Assembly (NCBI RefSeq): GCF_000167195.1
Contig: NZ_AADV02000010.1
Span: 1 to 45,810 of the forward strand
Direction: 5' to 3'
From: Crocosphaera watsonii WH 8501
GTDB taxonomy: Bacteria; Cyanobacteriota; Cyanobacteriia; Cyanobacteriales; Microcystaceae
Length of the DNA stretch: 45,810 nt
The notes beneath the pieces were generated by a model that saw only the letters and a program-made list of their open reading frames with translations, was not told the origin of the DNA and did no database searches. Positions 8,072-18,921 of the stretch are shown here, one piece after another (position 1 is the stretch's first letter; every line of letters starts with the position of its first letter). The position numbers and the translations under genes are program-made.

Positions 8072-9430
8072 ATGACCTCAACCCCACGCCGTTACCATAT
8101 CACTACCTTTGGCTGTCAAATGAATAAAGCTGACTCGGAACGCATGGCCGGTATTCTAGAAGATATGGGGTTTAAATGGTCTCAAGACCCCAACGGGGCT
8201 GATTTAATCCTTTATAATACCTGTACCATCCGAGATAATGCCGAACAAAAGGTTTATTCTTATTTGGGAAGACAGGCTAAACGTAAACACAAAAACCCTG
8301 ATTTAACTTTAGTGGTAGCTGGATGTGTAGCGCAACAGGAAGGGGAAAAAATCTTAAGACGGGTTCCAGAATTAGATTTAGTAATGGGACCCCAACACGC
8401 TAACCGCTTAGAAGATTTATTAACACAGGTATTTGATGGCAATCAGGTCATTGCCACCGAACCCATTCATATCGTAGAAGATATCACCAAACCCCGTCGA
8501 GATAGTACCGTCACTGCTTGGGTCAATATTATTTATGGTTGCAATGAAAAATGTAGTTATTGTGTGGTTCCTAGTGTTAGAGGTGTGGAACAATCTCGTA
8601 CTCCTGAAGCTATTTATGCGGAGATGGAACTATTAGCAAAACAAGGGTACAAAGAAGTTACTTTACTGGGACAAAATATTGATGCTTATGGACGAGATTT
8701 ACCAGGGGTTACTGCAAGCGGAAGACATAAACATACGTTAACAGATTTGTTATACCAAGTACACGATATTCCTGGCATCGAAAGACTAAGATTTGCTACC
8801 AGTCATCCCCGTTATTTTACCGAAAGATTAATCAAAGCTTGTGACGAATTGCCTAAAGTTTGTGAACATTTCCATATTCCTTTTCAATCAGGAGATAATG
8901 ATGTTTTAAAGGCGATGAAAAGGGGTTACACTCATCAAAAATATCGTAAAATTATCGATAAAATTCGTGAATATATGCCCGATGCTTCTATCAGTGCAGA
9001 TGCCATTGTGGGTTTTCCAGAAGAAACCGAAGAACAGTTTGAAAACACTTTAAAGTTAGTGGATGATATCGGCTTTGATCAACTCAATACTGCTGCTTAT
9101 TCTCCTCGCCCTGGAACCCCGGCAGCCCTTTGGGAGCAGCAATTAAGCGAAGAAGTGAAAAGCGATCGCCTACAAAGATTAAACCATTTAGTAGCACAAA
9201 AAGCTGCACAACGTTCTCAACGTTATTTAGGAAGAATAGAAGAGGTATTAGTAGAAGATCAAAACCCTAAAGATAATAGTCAAGTTATGGGAAGAACTCA
9301 AGGCAATCGTTTAACCTTTTGTAAGGGAAATATCGATGAATTAAAAGGACAATTAATCAAGGTGGAAATTACGGAAGTTCGTGCTTTTAGTTTGACAGGA
9401 GAAGCGATTGTTAGTATTTGTAATGCTTAA
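8072..9430 (+). CDS. miaB: tRNA-2-methylthio-N6-dimethylallyladenosine synthase MiaB
   Basis: MiaB methylthiolates i6A37 in tRNAs reading UNN codons, using two 4Fe-4S clusters and SAM. Seen in 452 residues: the UPF0004 domain with cysteines C15 (FGCQMNKAD), C51 ([10 protein letters not shown]) and C85 (VAGCVAQ); the radical-SAM motif [13 protein letters not shown] with C157, C161 and C164; and a C-terminal TRAM domain (about 380-448). All features of a full-length, active enzyme are present. The gene stands alone, with a relE scrap upstream and an unrelated restriction-modification operon 70 bp downstream. Confidence 0.97.
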   Translation: MTSTPRRYHITTFGCQMNKADSERMAGILEDMGFKWSQDPNGADLILYNTCTIRDNAEQKVYSYLGRQAKRKHKNPDLTLVVAGCVAQQEGEKILRRVPELDLVMGPQHANRLEDLLTQVFDGNQVIATEPIHIVEDITKPRRDSTVTAWVNIIYGCNEKCSYCVVPSVRGVEQSRTPEAIYAEMELLAKQGYKEVTLLGQNIDAYGRDLPGVTASGRHKHTLTDLLYQVHDIPGIERLRFATSHPRYFTERLIKACDELPKVCEHFHIPFQSGDNDVLKAMKRGYTHQKYRKIIDKIREYMPDASISADAIVGFPEETEEQFENTLKLVDDIGFDQLNTAAYSPRPGTPAALWEQQLSEEVKSDRLQRLNHLVAQKAAQRSQRYLGRIEEVLVEDQNPKDNSQVMGRTQGNRLTFCKGNIDELKGQLIKVEITEVRAFSLTGEAIVSICNA

Positions 9431-9500
9431 ACTAAGGTAAATATAGAAAAAATTAGAATATCTTGCTTTATAATCAAGGAGTGTATTCAAAATATATGAA

Positions 9501-10550
9501 ATGCTAGAACCTAAAATTCTCAAAGATATAGAGTCAGCATTTAGACAGTTTGGCTACGAAGCAGAAGATGTTTTCAATGCAATTGCTTATATATATAGTA
9601 ACATTTTTAGCATTAAAGCCTCTGAAAAACTTAGTGGGGTTCTTGAAAAGGGAAAATTGATTTCAGATATTGTATTTCAAGATGATTGCTTAAAAAAAAC
9701 AATTAATTCTTATGTCAAAAAAGACAAAGATGGAGAAAACTTAACTATTTTTTATCAATATTTCCTCGCCAAAAGATTTCGAGATATTAGTGGAAAATTT
9801 TTCACTCCACATCCAATAGCGATGCAAATGGTTAAAATGCTTCCAGTTAAAGCAAATGCTGTAATTATAGATCCTACTTGTGGTGGTGGAACGTTTTTGA
9901 AGACAGTTAGAGAACAATGGAAAAATATACCTTGTCATTTAATTGGAAATGATGTTGACCAAATGTTAATTTGCTTAACTGAATTAGTATTAAAAATAAA
10001 TAAAAATCATCAAGAAAATACTTCTTTATTGACATCGAATATTTATCAACCAAATTCACAAATACAATCATTTTTTGGACAAATAGACTATATTTTAGCT
10101 AATCCACCTTTTTCACTACCTGTAGATATTTTTACCTCTAATAGTAGATTATTTGAGTCAGGATATAGAAATAGTGATGCGTTGTTGATTGATTTATCTT
10201 TTAAATTATTAAAGCCTGGTGGTCGTTTAGTTTGCCTACTACCCCATTCAATTATCTCTAATAAAGAGTATCAAAATTTAAGAGAAATTGTTGAAAAAGA
10301 TTGGTACTTAACCGCAGTTATTATCTTACCAGAAGGTATTTTTAAATCAACAGCAAGCACAACAACTCGTGCTGACATTATTGTTTTAGATAAGAAGAAA
10401 AATGAGCAAGTAGATAGAAATAGAAAAACCATTTTCGCTAATATTTCTTCTTTGGATATCCCATTAAATCATAGACAGAAACAAGTTACAACTAACGACC
10501 TAGAAAATTTATTGAAAAATAGTAAAGTATCAGAAATTCTAGGAATTTAA
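9501..10550 (+). CDS. N6-adenine DNA methyltransferase (HsdM-like, gamma class)
   Basis: This is the modification subunit of the compact restriction-modification operon. In 349 residues it has GKFFTPHPIAMQMV (98-111, motif X position), the SAM-binding DPTCGGGTFL (124-133, motif I), catalytic NPPF (201-204, motif IV), and late motifs around LLKPGGRLVCLLPHS. A short N-terminal helical region (1-95) replaces the longer HsdM N-terminal domain, so it is smaller than typical type I HsdM (about 500). The ATG at 9501 is the only plausible start. AAGGAG (9476-9481) is rather distant, and a tiny out-of-frame ATG AAA TGC TAG (9496-9507) overlaps the start. The specificity gene follows after 20 bp. Confidence 0.85.
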   Translation: MLEPKILKDIESAFRQFGYEAEDVFNAIAYIYSNIFSIKASEKLSGVLEKGKLISDIVFQDDCLKKTINSYVKKDKDGENLTIFYQYFLAKRFRDISGKFFTPHPIAMQMVKMLPVKANAVIIDPTCGGGTFLKTVREQWKNIPCHLIGNDVDQMLICLTELVLKINKNHQENTSLLTSNIYQPNSQIQSFFGQIDYILANPPFSLPVDIFTSNSRLFESGYRNSDALLIDLSFKLLKPGGRLVCLLPHSIISNKEYQNLREIVEKDWYLTAVIILPEGIFKSTASTTTRADIIVLDKKKNEQVDRNRKTIFANISSLDIPLNHRQKQVTTNDLENLLKNSKVSEILGI

Positions 10551-10570
10551 AATCATTAAGAATATTAACC

Positions 10571-11230
10571 ATGAAAAAAAACGGTTACACATTTTTTACA
10601 ATAGCCAATACTTGTCAAATAGAATCAGGGGTCTGGAATCCTTATCATTATAAGGAAAATAAATCTAATGATACTTTATCCGACTTTGCTAATATTAAAA
10701 AAATAAAAAATAATAAACAAGACATTAGTATTTCCGAATTTGCTCCTATTGAATATAAAAATATTCCCAAAGGTGAATTACTAACATTCTCGTTAGAAGA
10801 TAATTCTTTAGAAGAAGGGCGTTATAGTCTGGTTGGTGAACAGGTTTTATTATTTGGTACTATGCGTGCTTATCTCGGTAATGTTTTAGTAACACCAAAA
10901 GCAAATTGGATAGGCAAAAGAAGCCCTTTATTTTACCCTATTAATTCTGAGTTTGTTCAGATCATTCCTAAAGATAAATTACTCTATTTTTGGTGGGGAT
11001 ATTTAAAGTCATCGTTATTTCTTAATCAAATTCCTACAGGAAGTGGTGGTACTCGTCCAAGAGTTAGTGTTGATAATTTAGAAAAAATACCTATAAGCGT
11101 TCCCATATTAAGGGAACGTGAGAAAATTAATAATAGTTTAATAGAAATCGCCGAACAATCTTGGATTAACTTTATGACTTGTAGAAAAATTATCAAACAA
11201 ACTAATTCGTTGGATGAGCATTATGCCTGA
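10571..11230 (+). CDS. Half-size restriction-modification specificity subunit (HsdS-like)
   Basis: The 219-residue protein resembles one target-recognition half of HsdS: a variable DNA-recognition part, then GSGGTRPRVSVDNLEKIPIS at about 158-177 and PILREREKINNSL leading into a helical dimerisation spacer. Full HsdS proteins have two such halves (about 400 residues); one half implies recognition as a dimer and a symmetric site. It sits between the methylase (20-bp gap) and the nuclease-like gene, which starts within its last codons. The target sequence cannot be predicted from the protein alone. Confidence 0.75.
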   Translation: MKKNGYTFFTIANTCQIESGVWNPYHYKENKSNDTLSDFANIKKIKNNKQDISISEFAPIEYKNIPKGELLTFSLEDNSLEEGRYSLVGEQVLLFGTMRAYLGNVLVTPKANWIGKRSPLFYPINSEFVQIIPKDKLLYFWWGYLKSSLFLNQIPTGSGGTRPRVSVDNLEKIPISVPILREREKINNSLIEIAEQSWINFMTCRKIIKQTNSLDEHYA

Positions 11231-11945
11231 GATTTCACACCAAAAATTTCAAGAATTACGAAATACTTTTGCTCCACTGATTGGGATTAAAATAGACTGG
11301 TTAACTATTCCTGATCGAGCTTTACAAGGTTTTGAACCTAGTCAAATTGCTGTGATCATTAATACGCTTTTAGATGGAATTTTACCTCAGATTCAACTCA
11401 TTTCAACCAATGAGCAAAACCAAGAAAAACTAAAAAATATTGGATTACAAAAATCACCTAGTAACATAGGGGAAAGGGAAAGTTATCCTGACTATATTCA
11501 TGTTTCTGGGACAAGAGTAGAGTTAAAAGGTTTATTTGTAGATAATATTACTCTCAAATTGAAAAGACCACCAACTCGAAGAGAACCTTCAGCAAGGTTA
11601 AAAGAAAATATAACAATAGATACGATAGATAGTGAAAGAGATGTTTTATTAATTGCAGCTATCCAACTTAGAGAAGATAATGGATTTTGCTCACCTTTCA
11701 TTGTTGATATTGAAGTTATTTCAATGGTAGAGTGTATTAGGGCAAGAGATAAACGATTGTTAGATACTGGTGGTAAGTGGATTAATGGTATTCCTAAAGT
11801 AGTGAGTCAAAAAGGTAGAAAAAAACTACAATTAGGTCAAACACTAATGGACAATGACTACGAAAAAGATACTAATTTTGGTAAACTCAAGAGAATACCA
11901 TATCAGCCACTACAAGATTTTTTGAATAAGTGGACTATCAGATAA
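11214..11945 (+). CDS. Putative PD-(D/E)xK restriction endonuclease
   Basis: This 243-residue protein is not recognised as a named family. It carries YPDYIHVSGTRVELKG, giving P92-D93 and E103-x-K105, the spacing of a PD-(D/E)xK nuclease centre. A conserved-looking block (REPSARLKENITIDTIDSER, about 122-141) follows. There is no ATPase or SNF2-type translocase motif, so it is not HsdR. Its start overlaps the specificity gene by 17 bases (or 8 if ATG 11223 is used), indicating translational coupling. By position and motif it is probably the restriction subunit of the operon; cleavage activity is inferred. Confidence 0.65.
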   Translation: MSIMPEISHQKFQELRNTFAPLIGIKIDWLTIPDRALQGFEPSQIAVIINTLLDGILPQIQLISTNEQNQEKLKNIGLQKSPSNIGERESYPDYIHVSGTRVELKGLFVDNITLKLKRPPTRREPSARLKENITIDTIDSERDVLLIAAIQLREDNGFCSPFIVDIEVISMVECIRARDKRLLDTGGKWINGIPKVVSQKGRKKLQLGQTLMDNDYEKDTNFGKLKRIPYQPLQDFLNKWTIR

Positions 11946-12364
11946 AGTTTTTTTGGACTCTTTCAAAAATAAGCCTGAGAGATTTCCTAACTTAACTAAC
12001 CCTGATAATATCTTAAGCTAATCACTCAGCTAGTGATCCAATGCTTGAAATAGCTTATATAACTGGGTTAGAGCAATTTTTAAGTTTAATTGCTTAACTT
12101 CTGGCTTAACTCCCTAAACTTAGGTTGTATCTTCAAGAGATAAGTTTAATCATATAAGTGGTTAGGGAACAACAGTGGAGCAGTTAGTTCACCTGCTAAA
12201 AGTGAAGTCCGTTAAAAGTTTGTCGCCTAAACCATGACAAACTTGGGGATTAAGTCACATTACCCCAAAGTAAAATGACCATTCCATCGGATTAATCTTG
12301 CAGAAACTACTAACTGTTTTTTCCTTATCTAAAGTGGTTTGCAACAATTTTGATACTAGGGGAT
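11946..12364. other. Noncoding gap with several hairpins; possible structured RNA
   Basis: No reading frame here looks real. Four stems occur in a row: GCAATT/AATTGC (12073-12078, 12088-12093); CCCTAA/TTAGGG (12112-12117, 12162-12167) with ACTTA/TAAGT just inside; TTTGTC/GACAAA (12219-12224, 12236-12241); and TTGGGG/CCCCAA (12243-12248, 12263-12268). I do not recognise 6S, tmRNA, SRP or a known riboswitch. Strand and even transcription are unknown. Confidence 0.35.
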
Positions 12365-12381
12365 GTGAGCAGGATGCTCAC
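12365..12381 (-). terminator. Short hairpin after cofH
   Basis: GTGAGC and GCTCAC flank five bases immediately downstream of the cofH stop. A T-run is absent, so it may be a weak terminator or a 3'-end stabiliser. Confidence 0.35.
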
Positions 12382-12385
12382 TGTC

Positions 12386-13537
12386 CTAACAATAACTAGA
12401 ATATTCATCATATAAAGTCCCTCGTTGCTGATAGGGACGGTTAAGGGAAGCGATCGCTTCTTGTAAGGTTTCTACTTCCATACAGGTTCCCCCCATAGCC
12501 CCTGCCATCGTAGTAATATGTTCTTCCATGAGGGTCCCACCAATATCGTTACAACCCCATCGCAAGGCTTCTTTTGCACCGTCTAAGCCCAATTTTACCC
12601 AACTTGGTTGATGGTTAGGAATCCATTTTCCGAGGAAAATTCTAGACACTGCGGTTAATAATAAGGTATCTTTTACACTAGGTTGCTCTCGTTTTACACG
12701 CTTTCTTAGGGGTAAAGGCGCATCTTTTCCAACGAAAGGTAAGATAATAAATTCTGTTATTCTGGCTGGATAATTGTTTTCAATAGCTATTTTTTGTAGG
12801 TTTCTTAATTGACTTAAATGCTGTATTTGTTGTTGGGGGGTTTCGATATGTCCAGATAATAGGGTACTGGTGGTGTATAAACCCAAAGAATGGGCTAAAC
12901 TAATAATCTCTAACCAGGTTTTGCTATTGATTTTTTCGGGACAAATAATACGTCTTACTTTATCGTCTAAGACTTCGGCTGCTGTCCCTGGCATCGACCC
13001 TAAACCAGCATTTTTTAAGGTCATAATCACCTCAGTATAACTAATTTTATCTTCCCTGGCAATAAATTGAATTTCTTGGGGGGAAAAAGCGTGTAAATGG
13101 AGGTTAGGAAATGTTTGTTTGAGACTGATAATTAATTGTTGATAATATTGTAGAGAACTTCCTCTTATTTTAGCTTCGGGGTTTAAACCTCCCTGCATAC
13201 AAATTTCTGTTGCCCCTCTTTTGACTGCATCTGTTGCCTTTTTGATAATTTGTTCTGTATTTAGCCAAAATGCTCCGTCATCCCCTGCATTTCGCCGAAA
13301 AGCACAAAAGTTACAATGTTGCTCACAAATGTTGGTAAAGTTTATATTACGGTTGATAATATATGTTACTGTCTTTCCTACTTGCTTTTGACGAAGTTTA
13401 TCTGCTGTTTGACGAATGGCATTAATTATGGTTTCATCGCTTTGAGATAGAAGCATAAACCCATCGCTTTGAGATAGTTCCCTATCATTTTCTACATCTT
13501 CTAAAATATGTTGTATTGTTTTTATTTGATTAATCAT
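12386..13537 (-). CDS. cofH: FO synthase subunit CofH (radical SAM)
   Basis: CofH joins 5-amino-6-ribitylaminouracil to a tyrosine-derived radical in making FO (8-hydroxy-5-deazaflavin), the antenna chromophore of cyanobacterial photolyases. Seen: the radical-SAM cluster motif [10 protein letters not shown] (C71, C75, C78), [11 protein letters not shown], and the family signature [12 protein letters not shown]. It has 383 residues, normal for the family. ATG 13537 is preferred to the in-frame TTG at 13549. Near the N-terminus the sequence LSQSD occurs twice 10 codons apart, from a duplicated CATCGCTTTGAGATAG at DNA level. The partner cofG is not in this window. Confidence 0.9.
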   Translation of the reverse strand: MINQIKTIQHILEDVENDRELSQSDGFMLLSQSDETIINAIRQTADKLRQKQVGKTVTYIINRNINFTNICEQHCNFCAFRRNAGDDGAFWLNTEQIIKKATDAVKRGATEICMQGGLNPEAKIRGSSLQYYQQLIISLKQTFPNLHLHAFSPQEIQFIAREDKISYTEVIMTLKNAGLGSMPGTAAEVLDDKVRRIICPEKINSKTWLEIISLAHSLGLYTTSTLLSGHIETPQQQIQHLSQLRNLQKIAIENNYPARITEFIILPFVGKDAPLPLRKRVKREQPSVKDTLLLTAVSRIFLGKWIPNHQPSWVKLGLDGAKEALRWGCNDIGGTLMEEHITTMAGAMGGTCMEVETLQEAIASLNRPYQQRGTLYDEYSSYC

Positions 13538-13621
13538 AGGAGGATACAAAATTTTAAATAAATAAGTATTCTTAACCCATTATATCAAATATTGGATTAT
13601 TGTAAAAAGGTTAATTAATTG

Positions 13622-15242
13622 ATGAAAATTTCGACTAAAACTATTAATATCATTCTTTTCGCTGCGATCGCTTGTGCTGTTATTCTCAGGATAATTAATT
13701 TAGGAAGTCGAGAATTTTGGTACGATGAGGTCTTATCTCTACTATTATCCACTGGACAAAAAGGACAATATCAAAACCCTCAAGATATCCCTGTTATCTT
13801 AGCAGATTATACCCGTTTATTAAACATTCCTGTTGAAAATAGCTTTTCTGAAAGGATTGGTGGCTGAGCCTCATCCTTTTCTTTTCTTTTTAGAACAACA
13901 TTTTTGGTTAAGAATATGGGGTAATTCTGAAGCAGCAATGCGCAGTATTATTGTATTATTTAGTCTAGGCTCTATGGGGTGTGCTTATGGTTTAGGAAGA
14001 AGATTATTAGGTTTTCAAGGGGGTTTATTATTTGCTGCTTTATTAGGATTAAATCCTTATTATCTATTCCATTCTTTAAATATCAGGATGTATTGTTCAT
14101 TGGTATTTTGGGTTTTACTTAGTAGTTTATCTTTACTAGAATTAATTACCCTAAATACTTCAGAAACTAAAAATAGTTATTCTAATAAATCTAAGATTTT
14201 TTTGACAATATCATTGATTTTATCCGCAGCGTCAGGGTTGATGACATTTTACTATTTTGGTGTGTTCTTTTTGATCTTTGCTACCTTAGTTTTGTGGTTA
14301 GACCGACAAAAATGGTGGCAGTATGCCTTGTATTTAATCAGTAGTATTATTATTACCATTCCTTGGGTTTGGTGGGGAACGAGGCAACAATTAAGGAATG
14401 CTGACTTAGGAAGGTTTTCCAGTCAAGATAGTTTTATAGCTGCTATGACTAGACATTTACAAGAATTTCTTGATGTGCTAGGCATTCATTTATTAGTTGG
14501 TGATTGGTCGAGTATTTTACCTGATTATCTAGTGACAATTGCTGGATTATTTGTTTTTATTGGTTTGGTTTATTGTATATGGCAACTATATAAAAATAAT
14601 CAAAATAAATTATTAATTATTAGCTTATTATTAGGTTTATTTCCTTTATTATTAATGTTGCTTTTAGATATTGTAACGAGAAAATTTACCTTGGCTTTCG
14701 GGTTTGGTCGTTCCGTTATTTTTGTGTTACCTGGATGCTTGTTATTGTTAGCAACTTTCCTAGAAAAAGGAGTTATTAAATTTAAAAATATTACTATTTT
14801 AAGCTTAATATTATTGTGTTTAGTAATTAATATGGCCGATTTTAGTTTACGTTCTCGTCAAATGTTCCATCAAATAGCTGATATTATTAATGAACAGCCC
14901 AATCAACCTACTTTAATTATTATGAATTCTCAAGCTTGGGGTCATGTGTTAAGATTAGCTTATTATCTACCTACCACTTTCCCTATTAGTTTACTAGCGC
15001 AAAACTCTGATAATTTATCCCCTATTTTAGCAGAAAACTTAAGTAAAGATTCTGAGCAGTATCAACGAATTCTCTGGTTAGATAGCGAACGACCTGTGTG
15101 GGGAAAACCAAGCACAGAAGAGCAAAAACAAGGGGTTAAAACTGTCTTAGATGACAATTATAATTTACAGTTTTTTCAAAGATTAGTAGGAACATGGAAG
15201 TTAGATAATTTTATGATGAATGTTTATGAAAAAATAGAGTAA
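13622..15242 (+). pseudogene. Membrane glycosyltransferase (GT39/ArnT-like), frameshifted
   Basis: A polytopic protein of about 540 residues is read in two frames. The first has an N-terminal membrane helix and FWYDEVLSLLLSTG, the acidic lumenal motif of Dol-P-Man/ArnT-type enzymes. It ends in a stop at 13867. The second frame carries on with GLVAEPHPFLFFLEQHFWLR and about nine further membrane helices. At 13844-13847 the gene has TTTT; with TTT it reads VENSFLKGLVAEPHP without a break, so one extra T explains everything. Either the gene is newly broken or this is a base-calling error in a homopolymer. Such enzymes transfer sugars from polyprenyl-phosphate donors; the acceptor is unknown. Confidence 0.8.
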
Positions 15243-15254
15243 GTTACAAAAACA

Positions 15255-15274
15255 AAACCCCTTTATAGGGGTTT
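15255..15274 (+). terminator. Terminator after the glycosyltransferase
   Basis: AAACCCCT and AGGGGTTT form an 8-bp stem 13 bases after the stop codon, followed by an AT-rich stretch. Confidence 0.6.
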
Positions 15275-15329
15275 AAATCAACTCATAATATTATTATATT
15301 CCCAAGGCTAAAAGCCATAAGTATAATTT

Positions 15330-15360
15330 AGAATAACAGGAATAATACTCGTGTTATTCT
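15330..15360 (-). terminator. Hairpin at the 3' end of the PEP-CTERM gene
   Basis: AGAATAACA and TGTTATTCT form a 9-bp stem that overlaps the last codons of the minus-strand PEP-CTERM gene. It could end that transcript. Confidence 0.4.
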
Positions 15361-15818
15361 TCCTTTTCGTTTAACTTTGAGTTTGACTTGCGACGACTCA
15401 CTAAACCGAGAGCCGTAACTGTCAATAACCCGGCAATAGTACCTGGTTCAGAAACGGTTTCTGCGGTATTGGCAGGAGGTAGATCAGTAGATTCTCTGAT
15501 AATATCATCCAGTTCTGTAATACCAGTTGATTCATTAGACAAATCAAGAAACCACTGGGTATTCTCTGGTAGTTCTACAAGAACACTATCTGGGGGATTG
15601 AAAGTGAATGTAACGTCACCAGTGAAGATCACCTTCTCCTCTTCGAACCACTCGCCCAACATACTCATGAATTCGCCGATATATTGATTTTCTACAAAGA
15701 ATTCATTCTTGTTTTCTGGGTCTCGCGTGAAATCAAAGGCTATAGCAGTAGAACTCATGGTTGCTGCAATAGCTACTCCGGAAGCAAGAGATACAACTGT
15801 TTTTAAGATTGGTTTCAT
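15354..15818 (-). CDS. Small PEP-CTERM exported protein
   Basis: The 154-residue protein has a signal peptide (MKPILKTVVSLASGVAIAAT, cleavage near STAIA at about 23-27). An acidic body of about 90 residues has no recognised enzyme motif. It ends with a PEP-CTERM-type segment: SEPGTIAGLLTVTALGLVSR plus basic residues. It is unrelated in its body to the PEP-CTERM protein at 854-1471. It is transcribed away from the glycosyltransferase and has its own upstream region (15819-16050), which includes a doubled AATTTTACTT. Function is unknown; export and exosortase processing are inferred from the C-terminal signal. Confidence 0.75.
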   Translation of the reverse strand: MKPILKTVVSLASGVAIAATMSSTAIAFDFTRDPENKNEFFVENQYIGEFMSMLGEWFEEEKVIFTGDVTFTFNPPDSVLVELPENTQWFLDLSNESTGITELDDIIRESTDLPPANTAETVSEPGTIAGLLTVTALGLVSRRKSNSKLNEKEE

Positions 15819-16050
15819 AGACTTCTCGGTTATGACAGGAATAGTGCCACTTAATCTTATGATAGGTAAAATTAAGGGACTTCTTGAATAATGATAGCAG
15901 TAATTTTACTTAATTTTACTTAATTATGGGTTAAGAATCTTTATATAGAAATCAGGTTTTAGTTGTGAGAAAATCAAGAGCAGGGTTTAACAAAGTCTTT
16001 AACCCCCTATAATACTATTTTCATCAACTGAGACTACATATGTTAAGGTT

Positions 16051-16078
16051 GTAGGGGTCAACGGCCGTTGACACCTAC
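16051..16078. repeat. Palindrome downstream of chlN
   Basis: The 16-bp perfect palindrome GTCAACGGCCGTTGAC is extended by GTAGG on the left and CCTAC on the right, giving near-perfect 14-bp arms. A partial copy lies at 19384-19403. It is a dispersed repeat placed where a chlN terminator would be. Confidence 0.7.
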
Positions 16079-16109
16079 GGAAATTTGTAGCTTAACTTTA
16101 GGAAACTAT

Positions 16110-17513
<1,404 letters not shown>

Positions 17514-17894
17514 TTAGAGTTCTCCTTTTTGTAATTGTTGTCTAATGCGTTCAATTTCGTCAGTATCTGAAGAGTTTAATTGTGGATTTTTGGCTCTTTC
17601 TTCTTCCCTTTTTTTGAGTTCAGTTTCAGGATTAAAATTTAAACCTAGAACTTTAATGAGGTTGTTGTAATCAGAACTGAGTTCACAAAAGGGTGGCATC
17701 CAAAAAGATAATTTTGGTTCTAAAGCTGTAATAGCTCCTAAAATGATTTCAGCAGAAGGTCTTTTCCCACCATCAGGAGTGTTATACCAACAATTTTTAG
17801 AGTCCATTAAAGGTTGAATCCAACACCGATTAATTTGATAATAATCTAACCATTTATCAGATAAAGTTGCCTTGATTTGTTCAAAAGTCATCAT
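17514..17894 (-). CDS. DUF5331 protein of the chlL-chlN operon
   Basis: The 127-residue protein has the cyanobacterial DUF5331 pattern: MMTFEQIKATLSDKWLDYYQ, then GGKRPSAEIILGAITALEP, FWMPPFCELS, and a charged helical tail ending DEIERIRQQLQKGEL. Family members are commonly encoded between chlL and chlN, so a role linked to the dark reductase (assembly or stability) is plausible but unproven. The start was set at ATG 17894 by family alignment; the frame stays open further upstream without looking conserved. The stop lies 3 bp before chlN, so the two are probably translated from one message. Confidence 0.8.
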   Translation of the reverse strand: MMTFEQIKATLSDKWLDYYQINRCWIQPLMDSKNCWYNTPDGGKRPSAEIILGAITALEPKLSFWMPPFCELSSDYNNLIKVLGLNFNPETELKKREEERAKNPQLNSSDTDEIERIRQQLQKGEL

Positions 17895-17996
17895 CAATTT
17901 AATCCTAAGCACAAAAGTTACTATAGACAGTATTCCCTTATTAGTTAGGATAGATATCATTTAAGTGAACAAATCAAAAAGTTTCGTTTCGTAGTA

Positions 17997-18029
17997 GGGT
18001 CTTTAGACCCTAACTAACGCTAAAGCGTT
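17997..18029. repeat. Two short hairpins between chlL and the DUF5331 gene
   Basis: GGGTCTTTAGACCC (17997-18010) and AACGCTAAAGCGTT (18016-18029) are perfect small palindromes. They lie inside the 146-bp gap of the operon and could set differential stability or partial termination between chlL and the downstream genes. Confidence 0.55.
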
Positions 18030-18040
18030 GACGACGGAGC

Positions 18041-18907
18041 CTAAACCATCATCAAATCTAACTCTTCCTCTTCTGTTTTTGGAGCTTGAGGATTAAGATA
18101 GAAATCAGATAACAAGCTGAATAATTCTCTGTCTTGAGCATCATTAGGAACCACCCCTTCTGGTAGAGCTAATAACTGATCCGCAATGTTTAAATAGTAG
18201 TTACAAACATAGTCAAGAGAAGGGTCATTATCTGCCATTTCAAACAAGGTTTGTCCCTTAACCCGTGATACCCTAATATCCTCAATTAAGGGTAGAATTT
18301 CTAACACTGGCATAGGAACCCTTTGTACATATTTGTCGATTAAATCACGTTTAGAAGTACGATTACCAATTAACCCGGCCAACCGTAAAGGATGGGTACG
18401 TGCTTTTTCCCTCACCGATGCAGCAATACGGTTAGCAGCAAACAACGCATCAAACCCATTATCCGTGACAATTAAACAATATTGAGCATAGTTTAAAGGT
18501 GCAGCAAACCCACCACAAACTACGTCCCCTAATACGTCAAATAAAATGACATCGTACTCATCAAACGCATTCAGTTCCTTTAGTAGTTTAACCGTTTCTC
18601 CTACCACATAACCACCACAACCAGCCCCTGCTGGAGGCCCCCCTGCTTCTACACAGTCAACCCCTGCATATCCTTTGTAGATAACGTCTTCGGGCCAGAT
18701 ATTTTCGTAGTGAAAGTCTTGCTCTTGTAGGGTATCAATAATGGTGGGAATAAGAAAACCTGTCAGAGTAAATGTACTATCATGTTTGGGATCGCAGCCA
18801 ATTTGTAGTACCTTTTTACCTCGTTTAGCCAATGCTGTAGAGATGTTGCAACTGGTGGTTGATTTTCCGATCCCACCTTTTCCGTAAACTGCGAGTGTTA
18901 AAGTCAA
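18041..18907 (-). CDS. chlL: Dark-operative protochlorophyllide reductase ATPase subunit L
   Basis: ChlL is the NifH-like homodimeric Fe protein that passes ATP-driven electrons to ChlNB. Seen in 288 residues: P-loop GKGGIGKST (9-17), the cluster ligands C97 (AGCGGYVVG) and C131 (DVVCGGFA), and CDPKHDST (38-45). The start is TTG at 18905-18907: no in-frame ATG fits, and AGGAG (18917-18921) sits nine bases upstream. A 146-bp gap with two hairpins separates it from the DUF5331 gene. As in other diazotrophs, low oxygen is needed for this enzyme; no regulatory site was identified in the long upstream region. Confidence 0.97.
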   Translation of the reverse strand: MTLTLAVYGKGGIGKSTTSCNISTALAKRGKKVLQIGCDPKHDSTFTLTGFLIPTIIDTLQEQDFHYENIWPEDVIYKGYAGVDCVEAGGPPAGAGCGGYVVGETVKLLKELNAFDEYDVILFDVLGDVVCGGFAAPLNYAQYCLIVTDNGFDALFAANRIAASVREKARTHPLRLAGLIGNRTSKRDLIDKYVQRVPMPVLEILPLIEDIRVSRVKGQTLFEMADNDPSLDYVCNYYLNIADQLLALPEGVVPNDAQDRELFSLLSDFYLNPQAPKTEEEELDLMMV

Positions 18908-18916
18908 GGGTTTAGT

Positions 18917-18921
18917 CTCCT
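18917..18921 (-). promoter_or_regulatory. Ribosome-binding site fixing a TTG start for chlL
   Basis: On the minus strand AGGAG is followed by nine bases and then TTG ACT TTA ACA. This spacing is ideal and supports TTG as the real start. Confidence 0.75.

Noticed and set aside
11970-12000. CTGAGA motif suggesting a TPP riboswitch
   Set aside because: The second conserved TPP box is absent and no thiamine gene follows.
12073-12270. Assignment as 6S RNA, tmRNA or SRP RNA
   Set aside because: I could not find the conserved motifs of tmRNA (tag and acceptor end) or SRP RNA, and I cannot confirm the 6S bubble; it is left as an unidentified structured region.
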